A stretch of 6,566 nucleotides of DNA from an uncultured Rhodopirellula sp. (GCA_913061385.1 CAJXTM010000222.1:1-6566); one strand, 5' to 3'; positions 1 to 5,851 are shown, counted from the first letter of the stretch. The notes: a model not told the origin generated them from the letters alone. Program-made: numbers and translations.

Positions 1-30
1 CGTGGGCTCGGAGATGTGTATAAGAGACAG
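1..30 (+). other. Residual Illumina Nextera (Tn5) adapter, not genomic
   Basis: These bases match the last 30 of the 34 bases of the Nextera read-2 transposase adapter. Positions 12-30 are the 19-base Tn5 mosaic end AGATGTGTATAAGAGACAG. This is library-preparation sequence left on the contig end and should be trimmed. Genomic sequence begins at 31. It also explains why the first gene is cut here. It is not evidence of a natural Tn5 insertion, because the bases before the mosaic end are the synthetic adapter tail and not IS50 sequence. Confidence 0.97.
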
Positions 31-292
31 GTTCCAATTCTCCATCCACGCAGTATGGGATGACGATTTGCTTACCACTTGCGAGGGCCGCGGGTAAAGC
101 ATGTCGAGTTCTTGCCTCATCACGCACATCGACGTACCACATGATGCAACTCGCTGCTTGATATTCAGGCAGTTGCATCACTCGATCAGTGATCTGGATG
201 CTCACCTGTTCTTTCTCGGTCTGTGCTTTCCGGGCCGCGTGGGCCGCTTTGCGAATTTCAGTCTTGCGTTCGGCAAGTTGTTCCGTTGACAT
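31..292 (-). CDS. 5-formyltetrahydrofolate cyclo-ligase, N-terminal part (truncated by contig end)
   Basis: The minus-strand frame opens with ATG at 292-290 and runs without a stop into the adapter at 30, giving 87 codons. The product matches the N-terminal half of 5-formyltetrahydrofolate cyclo-ligase (MTHFS/YgfA family). That cytosolic enzyme uses ATP to convert 5-formyl-THF to 5,10-methenyl-THF, returning the storage folate to the one-carbon pool. Visible family features are the basic helix KTEIRKAAHAARKAQ (residues 10-24), the LPEYQAASCIMWYVDVRDE segment, then TRH and the GKQIVIPYCVDGELE strand near the end. The glycine-rich C-terminal nucleotide-binding loop lies outside the window. No strong Shine-Dalgarno site precedes the ATG. 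The gene follows rhaB on the same strand after a 127-base gap, so co-transcription is possible but functionally unexplained. I am confident of the family; the start is the first ATG compatible with it. Confidence 0.88.
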
Positions 293-419
293 CGGCCGCT
301 TGGGGATTGAAGGAATTGAAGTTGAGAAGCGTGAAATGTAGCCCCATGAGGGCAGTTTGCGTAGGACCAGCGTGCGGTTTGTCGGTCAGCCCCATCGAGC
401 TCGGCACCCGACATTATCC

Positions 420-1904
420 TTACAGCTTGGCAAACCGACCGGCAGGCTCCGTCCAGGTATTGGGATTTTGAGGCTCAAATTGTAGGGTGTCGAAACTTTT
501 CTGTACCAGAACCCGACCAGATGCTACTGAATCAAGACTCCCGGTTCCGATCATTTGCATCAATACATTCCCAATGGCGGTCGCCTCGACTGGGCCTGCA
601 ATCACTTTGCGATTGCAGGCATCAGCCGTCATCTGGCAAAGCAGGTGGTTCAGTGATCCACCACCCACGATGTGAATGGTTTCGATCCGATTCTCAACAA
701 GGGACTCAAGCATCTCTAAGCAGGCTCGATATCGCAGAGCAAGCCCTTCCAATGCGGCTCGGAACAGAACCGCATGATTCGCCGGGGAACCTTGTCCGGT
801 CCTGTTTGCGAGTTCCTCGATCGCCGTGATCATGTCGTCCGGTGCCACTAGTGATGGATCATCTGGATTGACCAGCAAAGAGAAAGGCTCTGCAGACTCA
901 GCCGCCGTGACCATCTCGTCCCATGAGGGTGGTGTGCCTCGTCGTTCCAGTGCTTTACGAATCTGTTGAAACACCCATAGCCCGCCGATGTTTTTCAGTA
1001 GACGAGTGCTGCCACCAACACCACCTTCGTTGGTGAAATTTAATTCAGAGCAGAGTGAATTGACTCTTGGCTCGGACAGTTCGCATCCCATTAGCGACCA
1101 AGTGCCACTACTGATGTAGCACCAAGTTGGTTTTTCAGGAGCAAAGTCATTCACCGGTACTGAAATCACTGCAGAGGCTGTGTCATGCGTCGCTGGTACC
1201 ACGACAGGTACATCTTCCAGTCCGGTAACTGAAGCAACTGACGGTTGCACCAGGCCCAGCGTCGTCCCAGGTTCAATGAGATCAATGAAGATGTCTCGTG
1301 GTAAATCAAAGCGAGCAATCAAGTCGTCGCTCCATGTTTTTGTACTTGCGTCGAGCAACTGCGATGTTGATGCATTGGTTGCTTCGATACTGCGTTTGCC
1401 AGTCAGTAACCAGTGAAAACAATCACCAATCATCAAGTACCCATCAGCGACCCCGAGTGATGTCTCGTCGGCAAGGCGGGCAGCCAATAATTGATAAACG
1501 GAGTTGATGACCATGAACTGAATGCCGGTCGCTGCGAAAATCTCCTCACGCGGCACGATTTCGAATGCCTTTTCCAGAATTCCAACCGTGCGGGGGTCGC
1601 GGTAGGTGCGGGCGGGGCCGGCGAAGAGATCTTGTTTATCAAGCAGGATGTAGTCGACACCCCATGAGTCGACCCCGACGGAGGCAATGTTCGGGTAGCG
1701 TTCCGATGCAGTTCGTAGTCCGATCAGGATTTCCTGCCACAGGTTTGTCAGGTCCCACTGCAGTGAATCCTGAACCCAAACCGCATCGTTTGCAAAGCGG
1801 TGAACTTGTTCAAGCTGCAACTGACCGGCGTCGACGAATCCCGCGATCACGCGGCCGCTCGAGCCGCCCAGATCAATCGCTAAGTGTACGTTTGTATCGG
1901 TCAT
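420..1904 (-). CDS. rhaB: Rhamnulokinase (L-rhamnulose kinase), FGGY family
   Basis: This 494-residue protein is close in length to E. coli RhaB (about 489). The enzyme phosphorylates L-rhamnulose to L-rhamnulose 1-phosphate with ATP, the second step of L-rhamnose breakdown after the isomerase RhaA and before the aldolase RhaD. FGGY landmarks run in order: the N-terminal phosphate-binding loop DLGGSSGR (residues 11-18), the sugar-domain segment SVGVDSWGVDYILLD (75-89), THDTASA (239-245) with the likely catalytic base Asp241, the YISSGTWSLMG ATPase strand (263-273), LKNIGGLWVFQ (303-313), and the C-terminal adenosine-site region VGGGSLNHLLCQMTADAC (413-430) followed by GPVEATAIGN. Nothing is truncated and no key residue appears missing. 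The ATG at 1904 has no clear Shine-Dalgarno sequence. No rhaA, rhaD or rha regulator lies in the window, so rhaB may be dispersed or in an operon broken by the gap upstream. FGGY members overlap in specificity, but the THDTASA and SSGTWSLMG blocks are typical of rhamnulokinases. Confidence 0.93.
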   Translation of the reverse strand: MTDTNVHLAIDLGGSSGRVIAGFVDAGQLQLEQVHRFANDAVWVQDSLQWDLTNLWQEILIGLRTASERYPNIASVGVDSWGVDYILLDKQDLFAGPARTYRDPRTVGILEKAFEIVPREEIFAATGIQFMVINSVYQLLAARLADETSLGVADGYLMIGDCFHWLLTGKRSIEATNASTSQLLDASTKTWSDDLIARFDLPRDIFIDLIEPGTTLGLVQPSVASVTGLEDVPVVVPATHDTASAVISVPVNDFAPEKPTWCYISSGTWSLMGCELSEPRVNSLCSELNFTNEGGVGGSTRLLKNIGGLWVFQQIRKALERRGTPPSWDEMVTAAESAEPFSLLVNPDDPSLVAPDDMITAIEELANRTGQGSPANHAVLFRAALEGLALRYRACLEMLESLVENRIETIHIVGGGSLNHLLCQMTADACNRKVIAGPVEATAIGNVLMQMIGTGSLDSVASGRVLVQKSFDTLQFEPQNPNTWTEPAGRFAKL

Positions 1905-1999
1905 CGGAGAGTTAAGCTCTTTTCACGTGGGTGGAACCTTGGGGGACTAAGCGTACCGACTGGAAACATGGCGAGAAACCGGCCGGAAAATGGGAGGCC

Positions 2000-2298
2000 T
2001 GGGGTATTTGGTTGTCGCGGGGCTTTGAGCGGGGGTAACGCCGGCTGGGCGACCAAGAGAATCCAGATACCCCATTTCAGGATGGTTCGTGGCTCGCGGC
2101 TCGGCCAGTTGGACAGGACGGCCATACTCGCTCAGAAAACCGTCAGATTTTTTAAACTGCGTTTATCAAACGCTTTACCGCTCAAGGTTGTTTCTCGGGT
2201 CGGCGAAATCGAGAATCTGCAGTTGACCGAAAGCGGTGAGGGCGTACTCTAGAACTGCTGAAGGAACGGGCACGATCTTAGAGATCGTGCCCTTTTTT
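2000..2298 (+). ncRNA. Candidate structured RNA ending at an intrinsic terminator (hypothetical)
   Basis: Several stems lie in series on the plus strand. TGGGGTATTTGG (2000-2011) pairs with CCAGATACCCCA (2063-2074) over 12 positions including one U-G pair. Just inside it, TTG-TCGC (2012-2018) can pair with GCGA-CAA (2049-2056, one bulged C). GCGTTT/AAACGC (2159-2164/2168-2173) forms a tight hairpin with a 3-base loop. TTTACCGCT (2174-2182) pairs with AGCGGTGAG (2232-2240) with two U-G pairs and encloses TTCTCGG/TCGAGAA (2192-2198/2209-2215). A perfect terminator follows. The U-G pairs hold only in plus-strand RNA and become A-C mismatches on the other strand. I do not recognise RNase P RNA, tmRNA, SRP RNA or 6S RNA. 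No convincing promoter was found, so the 5' end is arbitrary. Chance pairing in a 300-base region cannot be excluded. Confidence 0.27.
2268..2298 (+). terminator. Perfect Rho-independent terminator, plus strand
   Basis: GGGCACGATCT (2268-2278) and AGATCGTGCCC (2282-2292) form a perfect 11-base-pair stem around the 3-base loop TAG, followed directly by six T at 2293-2298. The T-run lies on the 3' side only for plus-strand transcription; the minus-strand side reads GTTCCTTC. No recognised plus-strand gene lies upstream, because rhaB is on the minus strand. The terminator therefore ends an unidentified plus-strand transcript or blocks antisense reading from that side. Confidence 0.85.
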
Positions 2299-2402
2299 GA
2301 CGACCTACTGAAATGAACATTTGAATGCAAGTCTTTGACAGCATTCAGTTTAGGTGGCTTTGGCCTCTTCGGGTGAGCCTTCCATGGTCTTCTCAACTGT
2401 TC

Positions 2403-2588
2403 CGCGAGTTCGCCTCGCGTGGGGTTTGCGCAGTCAGCTTGCGGCCACGGGCTGACATCGTTCAGCGGTCGTGACTATTTGTCAACGAACGTTGTCGAAA
2501 CCTCACGGACCGGGCACATGGAGTGCCCGGTCGCGAACGCTCGCGATTCAACTCGTGAGCATCGAATATTGAACGGCTAGAAACCGTT
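2403..2588. repeat. Cluster of short inverted repeats in non-coding DNA
   Basis: Perfect or near-perfect hairpins follow one another: CGCGAG/CTCGCG (2403-2408/2414-2419, loop 5), GTCAGC/GCTGAC (2433-2438/2451-2456, loop 12), ACCGGGCAC/GTGCCCGGT (2509-2517/2523-2531, loop 5), TCGCGA/TCGCGA (2531-2536/2541-2546, loop 4) and AACGG/CCGTT (2572-2576/2584-2588). None is followed by a T-run on either strand, so they are not standard intrinsic terminators. The cluster lies downstream of the Nudix stop codon. It could be palindromic intergenic repeats, an RNA 3' end with protective stems, or remnants of a mobile miniature element. No flanking target-site duplication was seen. Confidence 0.5.
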
Positions 2589-2618
2589 GGTGACATCGTT
2601 TGCAAGCAGCTAGCGATG

Positions 2619-3053
2619 CTACCTATCGGTGTACAAATCGATCTCTCCACGCTCCCACGCATCAAGGAACTTTGGCAAGCTGGGAAGCATATCATCTGCC
2701 TTGCGAATCTCCTCGCGACGAAGCCAATGTACTTCTGCGACTTCGTCTGGGTTTGCGACGGGCGTTATCGTTGGATCGAGATCGGCGACCCACCAAGCAA
2801 GCTCGGTACCCCAATTTGTTTCGCTTCGCCAACACAGTCGTCTGGGTGTGACATCGATCGCAAGTTCTTCTTGCATTTCGCGAACCAGTGCTTCGCGTTC
2901 TGTCTCTCCCACTTCAATTCCGCCGCCTGGAAGGCAGAGTAATCCCGGAGCTACGACCGTAAGAGATCGACGAATGATTAATAGGCGATCTTCACGGAAA
3001 ATCACGCCGACCACGCCCCGTCTGCGTGATGGATCTTGCTGAACTGTATTCAT
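2619..3053 (-). CDS. Nudix hydrolase (MutT-like)
   Basis: Starting at the ATG at 3053-3051, the product is 144 residues, a usual size for a stand-alone Nudix hydrolase. Such enzymes hydrolyse nucleoside diphosphates linked to another moiety (X), using a metal held by the Nudix box. The box spans residues 44-66 and reads GGIEVGETEREALVREMQEE then LAI, which fits G-x5-E-x7-R-E-U-x-E-E-x-G-U except that Ala65 replaces the last Gly. The catalytic Arg58-Glu59 and Glu62-Glu63 are intact. Before it lie the strand GVVGVIFREDRLLIIRRS and the LPGG turn; after it come a W-rich strand (WGTELAWWVADLD) and EVAEVHWLRREEI, as in typical ADP-ribose/dNTP-type Nudix folds. The substrate cannot be predicted. A longer frame exists from a GTG at 3203, but those 50 residues have no family character and overlap the reading frame upstream of the divergent cca-like gene, so the ATG is preferred. 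No clear Shine-Dalgarno site is seen at either start. Confidence 0.85.
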   Translation of the reverse strand: MNTVQQDPSRRRGVVGVIFREDRLLIIRRSLTVVAPGLLCLPGGGIEVGETEREALVREMQEELAIDVTPRRLCWRSETNWGTELAWWVADLDPTITPVANPDEVAEVHWLRREEIRKADDMLPSLPKFLDAWERGEIDLYTDR

Positions 3054-3215
3054 GAGACAGCTTTTAACATGCATGAAGTCGCAAGACAATCGAGTGTGGT
3101 ATCCGATAGTCTGTATACACTCAGGCATATCTGAATACCCGTATGATTCATATCCATATCTTGGTGATCTGTTATCGAAGCTGAACTGAAAAAATACCTT
3201 CACGGTGCTGAAGCC

Positions 3216-3220
3216 GGTGA
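3216..3220 (+). promoter_or_regulatory. Probable Shine-Dalgarno site for the TTG start at 3225
   Basis: GGTGA lies 4 bases before the TTG and is complementary to the 16S rRNA 3' end (from the AGGAGGTGA consensus). It is the main support for TTG initiation, since the frame contains no ATG or GTG between the stop at 3165 and this point. The spacing is on the short side, and the upstream frame (KKYLHGAEAGEA before LRIIQRL) also looks protein-like, so the call is tentative. Confidence 0.35.
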
Positions 3221-3224
3221 AGCT

Positions 3225-4529
3225 TTGAGAATTATCCAGCGGCTGCGTGATGCCGGGTTTGTCGCCTATTTCGCAGGTGGTTGTGTCCGTGATGCATTGT
3301 TGGGCCGACGCCCCAAAGATTATGACGTTGCCACGGACGCGACCCCGGATGCGGTGCGTGATCTCTTCGGCAAGCGGCGAACGATTGCTTTTGGCGCCTC
3401 GTTCGGTGTAATCGGAGTTTTACCCCCGCTTGTTCGTCATAGTCAGGGCAATGATGAAGCGTCCCAGACTGCTGCTCTTTCAGACGTTGGGTCTGCGGTT
3501 GCACAAAACGATCGTTCAGCAGGGGCGGGTATCGAGCCAACGGAGGTTGCCACTTTTCGCAGTGATGGACAGTACAGCGACGGTCGCAGACCAGACTCCG
3601 TGCATTACGGAGATGCTCGCAACGATGCGATGCGGCGGGATTTCACCATCAATGGTTTGTTCTACGATCCAGAGTTGCGAAAAGTAATCGACTATGTGGG
3701 AGGCGAGGCTGATTTGGCTGCCGGAGTTCTGCAGACGATTGGTGATCCCGTGAAGCGTTTTGGTGAAGATCGATTGCGGATGCTACGGGCGATTCGATTT
3801 TCAGCAACACTTCAGTTTCAAATGCATTCTGAAACTATGGCGGCAATTCAGCAGCATGCAGATGACATGTGCGGTGTCAGTGGAGAACGGGTTGGTGCAG
3901 AAATGCGACGTGTCCTTGCCTCTGCTCATGCCTTCGAGGGCTTGCGTCAATTGTTGGTCAGTGGAATTGATCGCGTGGTGCTGCCTGAACTGGCGGGAAT
4001 CGATATGAATCGGCTTGAGCGTTTACTAAAACATGCTGAACCCTGCAGTTTTCCACTTGCCCTCGCGTGCATCGTGGCTGCAATTTCTGACCCAGTGCGT
4101 GGCGTGTTAGGCGGTGGTTTACCGGAGATTAGTCATCGTTGGCGGCTTTCCAGTGCAGAGTTACGTCAGGCTCAAGCGGCGATACAAAATTGGGAAATAC
4201 TGATCAATGCAAACGGCTCGCCGTGGTCAACAGTGCAACCGACGCTTGTGCTCCGCGATGTCAGTTGCGTGCTAGGTTTGGCTGAGGCGATTGCGGCGGC
4301 CGATGGTATCGATACCGATGGTTGTGATCTTGCCAAACTTGCCTTGGCATGGCCTGCGGAGAAACTCAATCCCGTTCCTTTGTTGAGCGGAAGCGATTTG
4401 CAGTCCCTCGGTTTTCGACCGGGGCCAGAGTTTGGGAAGATCCTCGCTGCGTTGCGGAAGCGTCAGTTGGATGGCGAGATCACCACTCGTGATCAGGCGA
4501 TCGATTCTCTGGGTGCACAGGAACCTTGA
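3225..4529 (+). CDS. CCA tRNA nucleotidyltransferase / poly(A) polymerase family (class II)
   Basis: This 434-residue protein belongs to the class II nucleotidyltransferases that add or repair the 3' CCA end of tRNAs using CTP and ATP, without a nucleic acid template. Landmarks in order: FAGGCVRDALLG (residues 16-27), the metal-binding pair in KDYDVATDATP (Asp32, Asp34), the loop RSDGQYSDGRRPDSV (112-126), RRDFTINGLFYD (137-148), the nucleotide-selecting EDRLRMLRAIRF (Glu181, Asp182, Arg185), ERVGAEMRRVL (221-231) and the C-terminal LSGSDLQSLGF...GPEFGKILAALR (387-411). The conserved loop argues for a full CCA-adding rather than a CC-only enzyme; this is inference. Residues 66-106, between FGVIGV and EVATFR, are about 30 longer than usual and look low in complexity. 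The start is TTG at 3225, preceded by GGTGA (3216-3220). The frame is open back to a TGA at 3165 but has no ATG or GTG, so a CTG at 3186 or other unusual start is an alternative. Poly(A) polymerase activity cannot be excluded. Confidence 0.88.
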   Translation: MRIIQRLRDAGFVAYFAGGCVRDALLGRRPKDYDVATDATPDAVRDLFGKRRTIAFGASFGVIGVLPPLVRHSQGNDEASQTAALSDVGSAVAQNDRSAGAGIEPTEVATFRSDGQYSDGRRPDSVHYGDARNDAMRRDFTINGLFYDPELRKVIDYVGGEADLAAGVLQTIGDPVKRFGEDRLRMLRAIRFSATLQFQMHSETMAAIQQHADDMCGVSGERVGAEMRRVLASAHAFEGLRQLLVSGIDRVVLPELAGIDMNRLERLLKHAEPCSFPLALACIVAAISDPVRGVLGGGLPEISHRWRLSSAELRQAQAAIQNWEILINANGSPWSTVQPTLVLRDVSCVLGLAEAIAAADGIDTDGCDLAKLALAWPAEKLNPVPLLSGSDLQSLGFRPGPEFGKILAALRKRQLDGEITTRDQAIDSLGAQEP

Positions 4530-4536
4530 CAGGTTC
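4521..4536. other. Small dyad spanning both convergent stop codons
   Basis: GAACCT (4521-4526) and AGGTTC (4531-4536) form a perfect 6-base-pair stem with a TGAC loop. The TGA of the plus-strand nucleotidyltransferase gene (4527-4529) starts the loop, and the minus-strand CorC-family gene ends at 4535-4537 in the right arm. GACAGGTT is repeated directly at 4528-4535 and 4539-4546, so AACCT can pair instead with 4542-4546, which is followed by TTT. This may be a weak terminator for the plus strand. No T-run is present for the minus strand. Confidence 0.35.
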
Positions 4537-5851
4537 ACGACAGGTTTTTCGGGACTTCCGTCGTAAGCAAAATATGAATTTTGCTGGCGTGATCGCTTCG
4601 TACCTCCATCACTTCTGCAGTCGCTCCTTCAAGCTGGACGGTATCACCGGGTTTTAGGATCTTCTGCTGATGGTCCATCAATAAGCCGCTGATGGTTTCG
4701 GCCTGATCGGATTCGTTAAGTGGAATATGAAGTTCGCGTCGCGCTTCCTCGAGGCCTGTGGATCCAGCGAGTATGAACTCGCCTGGACCAGAGGGAATGA
4801 TATTCGGTTGCTCTGTATCAAACTCGTCCTCGACTGAACCAATGATTCGTTCGAGTACATTTTCCAGTGTAACGACCCCCGTGACCGATCCAAACTCATC
4901 CAGCACCAGTGAAAGCAGTTGATGAGTCGCTTGAAAATGACGCAACACCAAGCTGATCGGCATTGTCTCGTGAACTTTTTTGGGAGGACGCATCACTGAT
5001 TGAATTTTGAAATCAGGAGAGTCGAGGTCGATGCCTAGTAGGTCCTTGATGTGGGCGACGCCCACAACATCGTCCAACGAGCCGTTGCATACCGGGTAGC
5101 GTGTGTGTTTGGTGCGTTGGACCTGTTCAATGATGTGTGGAAGCGAATCGTTGATATCGAAAAATGACACTTCGCCGCGTGGAACCATCACACGCCGGAC
5201 AAGCATGTCATCAAATTCGAAAACGTTGTTGATCAGCGAATGTTCATTCCGGGACAGGTAGCCATGCCGATGTGCTTGCGTAATCAGATCGCGAACTTCT
5301 GATTCTGATGTCGGACCGTCATGCTCTGAGGCACCGGTGATACCGCACATTTTCAGCAGCAGAGCTGTGGTCTCGTTGAGAATGGCCAGCGAGGGATACA
5401 GGATGATGTAAAAAAACCTAAGCGGTGCGGCACACCACAGAAGCATGGTTTCCGGGCGTCGGATGGCATAGATTTTTGGAAACTGTTCACCCACCACAAG
5501 GTGCAAGGCTGTGATGAATAGAAAAGCGGTACCAAAGCCAAACCAGTGCAAAATATCTGGATCGGTGATCCCCGCGGCCACAAAAACAGGTTCGATCAGC
5601 ATGGAAAAGGCGGGCTCGCCGACCCACCCCAGCCCCAGTGAGGCCATGGTGATGCCCAGTTGGCAGGCCGAAAGTGACTTGTCCAGACGTGCGGCCAGCC
5701 ACTGGGCTGTTGTTGCAAAAGCACGTTTTTCGCGAACCATCTGGTCAATTCGGGATAGCCGCACTTTGACCAATGCAAACTCGGCGGCCACAAAAAAACC
5801 GTTCAAAATGATCAGGACGAAAGCACCCGAGAGGTAAAGAATGTTGTTCAT
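4535..5851 (-). CDS. HlyC/CorC-family membrane protein (CNNM domain, CBS pair, CorC_HlyC domain)
   Basis: The 438-residue product starts at ATG 5851-5849. It is an inner-membrane protein of the CorC/CNNM family, associated with magnesium or other divalent-cation efflux/homeostasis and often labelled hemolysin-like. The N-terminal CNNM (DUF21) domain covers about residues 1-195. It has a first membrane segment (4-26) leading into NGFFVAAEFALVKVR, the conserved ACQLGITMASLGLGWVGEP (62-80), further hydrophobic segments at about 103-122 and 136-155, and the helix VVGEQFPK (119-126). Two CBS motifs follow (about 216-273, starting DMLVRRVMVPR, and 284-341, ending VTLENVLERIIG), then the acidic linker EDEFDTEQ and the CorC_HlyC domain (352-433). 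Transport itself is inferred from the family. The open frame continues upstream to 6529, but that part overlaps the divergent aminotransferase on the opposite strand and shows no domain, so it is excluded. A GGA 6 bases before the ATG is a weak ribosome site. The gene converges on the nucleotidyltransferase gene, with 5 bases between stop codons. Confidence 0.9.
   Translation of the reverse strand: MNNILYLSGAFVLIILNGFFVAAEFALVKVRLSRIDQMVREKRAFATTAQWLAARLDKSLSACQLGITMASLGLGWVGEPAFSMLIEPVFVAAGITDPDILHWFGFGTAFLFITALHLVVGEQFPKIYAIRRPETMLLWCAAPLRFFYIILYPSLAILNETTALLLKMCGITGASEHDGPTSESEVRDLITQAHRHGYLSRNEHSLINNVFEFDDMLVRRVMVPRGEVSFFDINDSLPHIIEQVQRTKHTRYPVCNGSLDDVVGVAHIKDLLGIDLDSPDFKIQSVMRPPKKVHETMPISLVLRHFQATHQLLSLVLDEFGSVTGVVTLENVLERIIGSVEDEFDTEQPNIIPSGPGEFILAGSTGLEEARRELHIPLNESDQAETISGLLMDHQQKILKPGDTVQLEGATAEVMEVRSDHASKIHILLTTEVPKNLS

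Larger units (their letters stand above)
1905..2618. other. Long intergenic region without a recognised protein gene
   Basis: This 714-base stretch separates rhaB from the Nudix gene, both on the minus strand. No reading frame here resembles a known protein family. Two short frames are the only coding candidates. One is a plus-strand frame with ATG at 1968 and TAG at 2250-2252 (94 codons, basic, unrecognised). The other is a minus-strand frame from 2125 to 1901 (74 codons) whose stop overlaps the rhaB start as ATGA. Neither is convincing. The left half, up to 2298, has paired segments at 2000-2011/2063-2074, 2159-2164/2168-2173, 2174-2182/2232-2240 and 2192-2198/2209-2215, then a perfect plus-strand terminator. 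The right half, 2299-2618, holds a series of GC-rich inverted repeats and nothing that looks translated. The rhaB promoter must lie in this region or beyond, but I could not identify it. Confidence 0.7.

Noticed and set aside
12..30. Tn5/IS50 transposon end
   Set aside because: The preceding bases are the synthetic Nextera adapter, so this is a library artefact and not a natural mobile element.
202..414. 70-codon minus-strand frame between rhaB and the folate cyclo-ligase gene
   Set aside because: It overlaps the cyclo-ligase start out of frame and is low in complexity.
1565..1915. 116-codon plus-strand frame opposite the 5' part of rhaB
   Set aside because: It is an Arg/Pro-rich shadow of the rhamnulokinase coding strand with no recognisable motif.
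2175..2396. 73-codon minus-strand frame
   Set aside because: It crosses the perfect terminator hairpin and shows no family resemblance.
2629..3042. 137-codon plus-strand frame opposite the Nudix gene
   Set aside because: It is Ser/Arg-rich, as expected of an antisense shadow, whereas the opposite strand encodes an intact Nudix box.
3112..3119. TGTATACA palindrome in the divergent Nudix/nucleotidyltransferase spacer as an operator
   Set aside because: An 8-base palindrome alone is expected by chance, and no second copy or matching regulator is in the window.
3054..3203. 50-residue extension of the Nudix protein from a GTG at 3203
   Set aside because: The sequence has no family resemblance, and it would overlap the protein-like frame upstream of the divergent nucleotidyltransferase. 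The ATG at 3053 gives a normal Nudix length.
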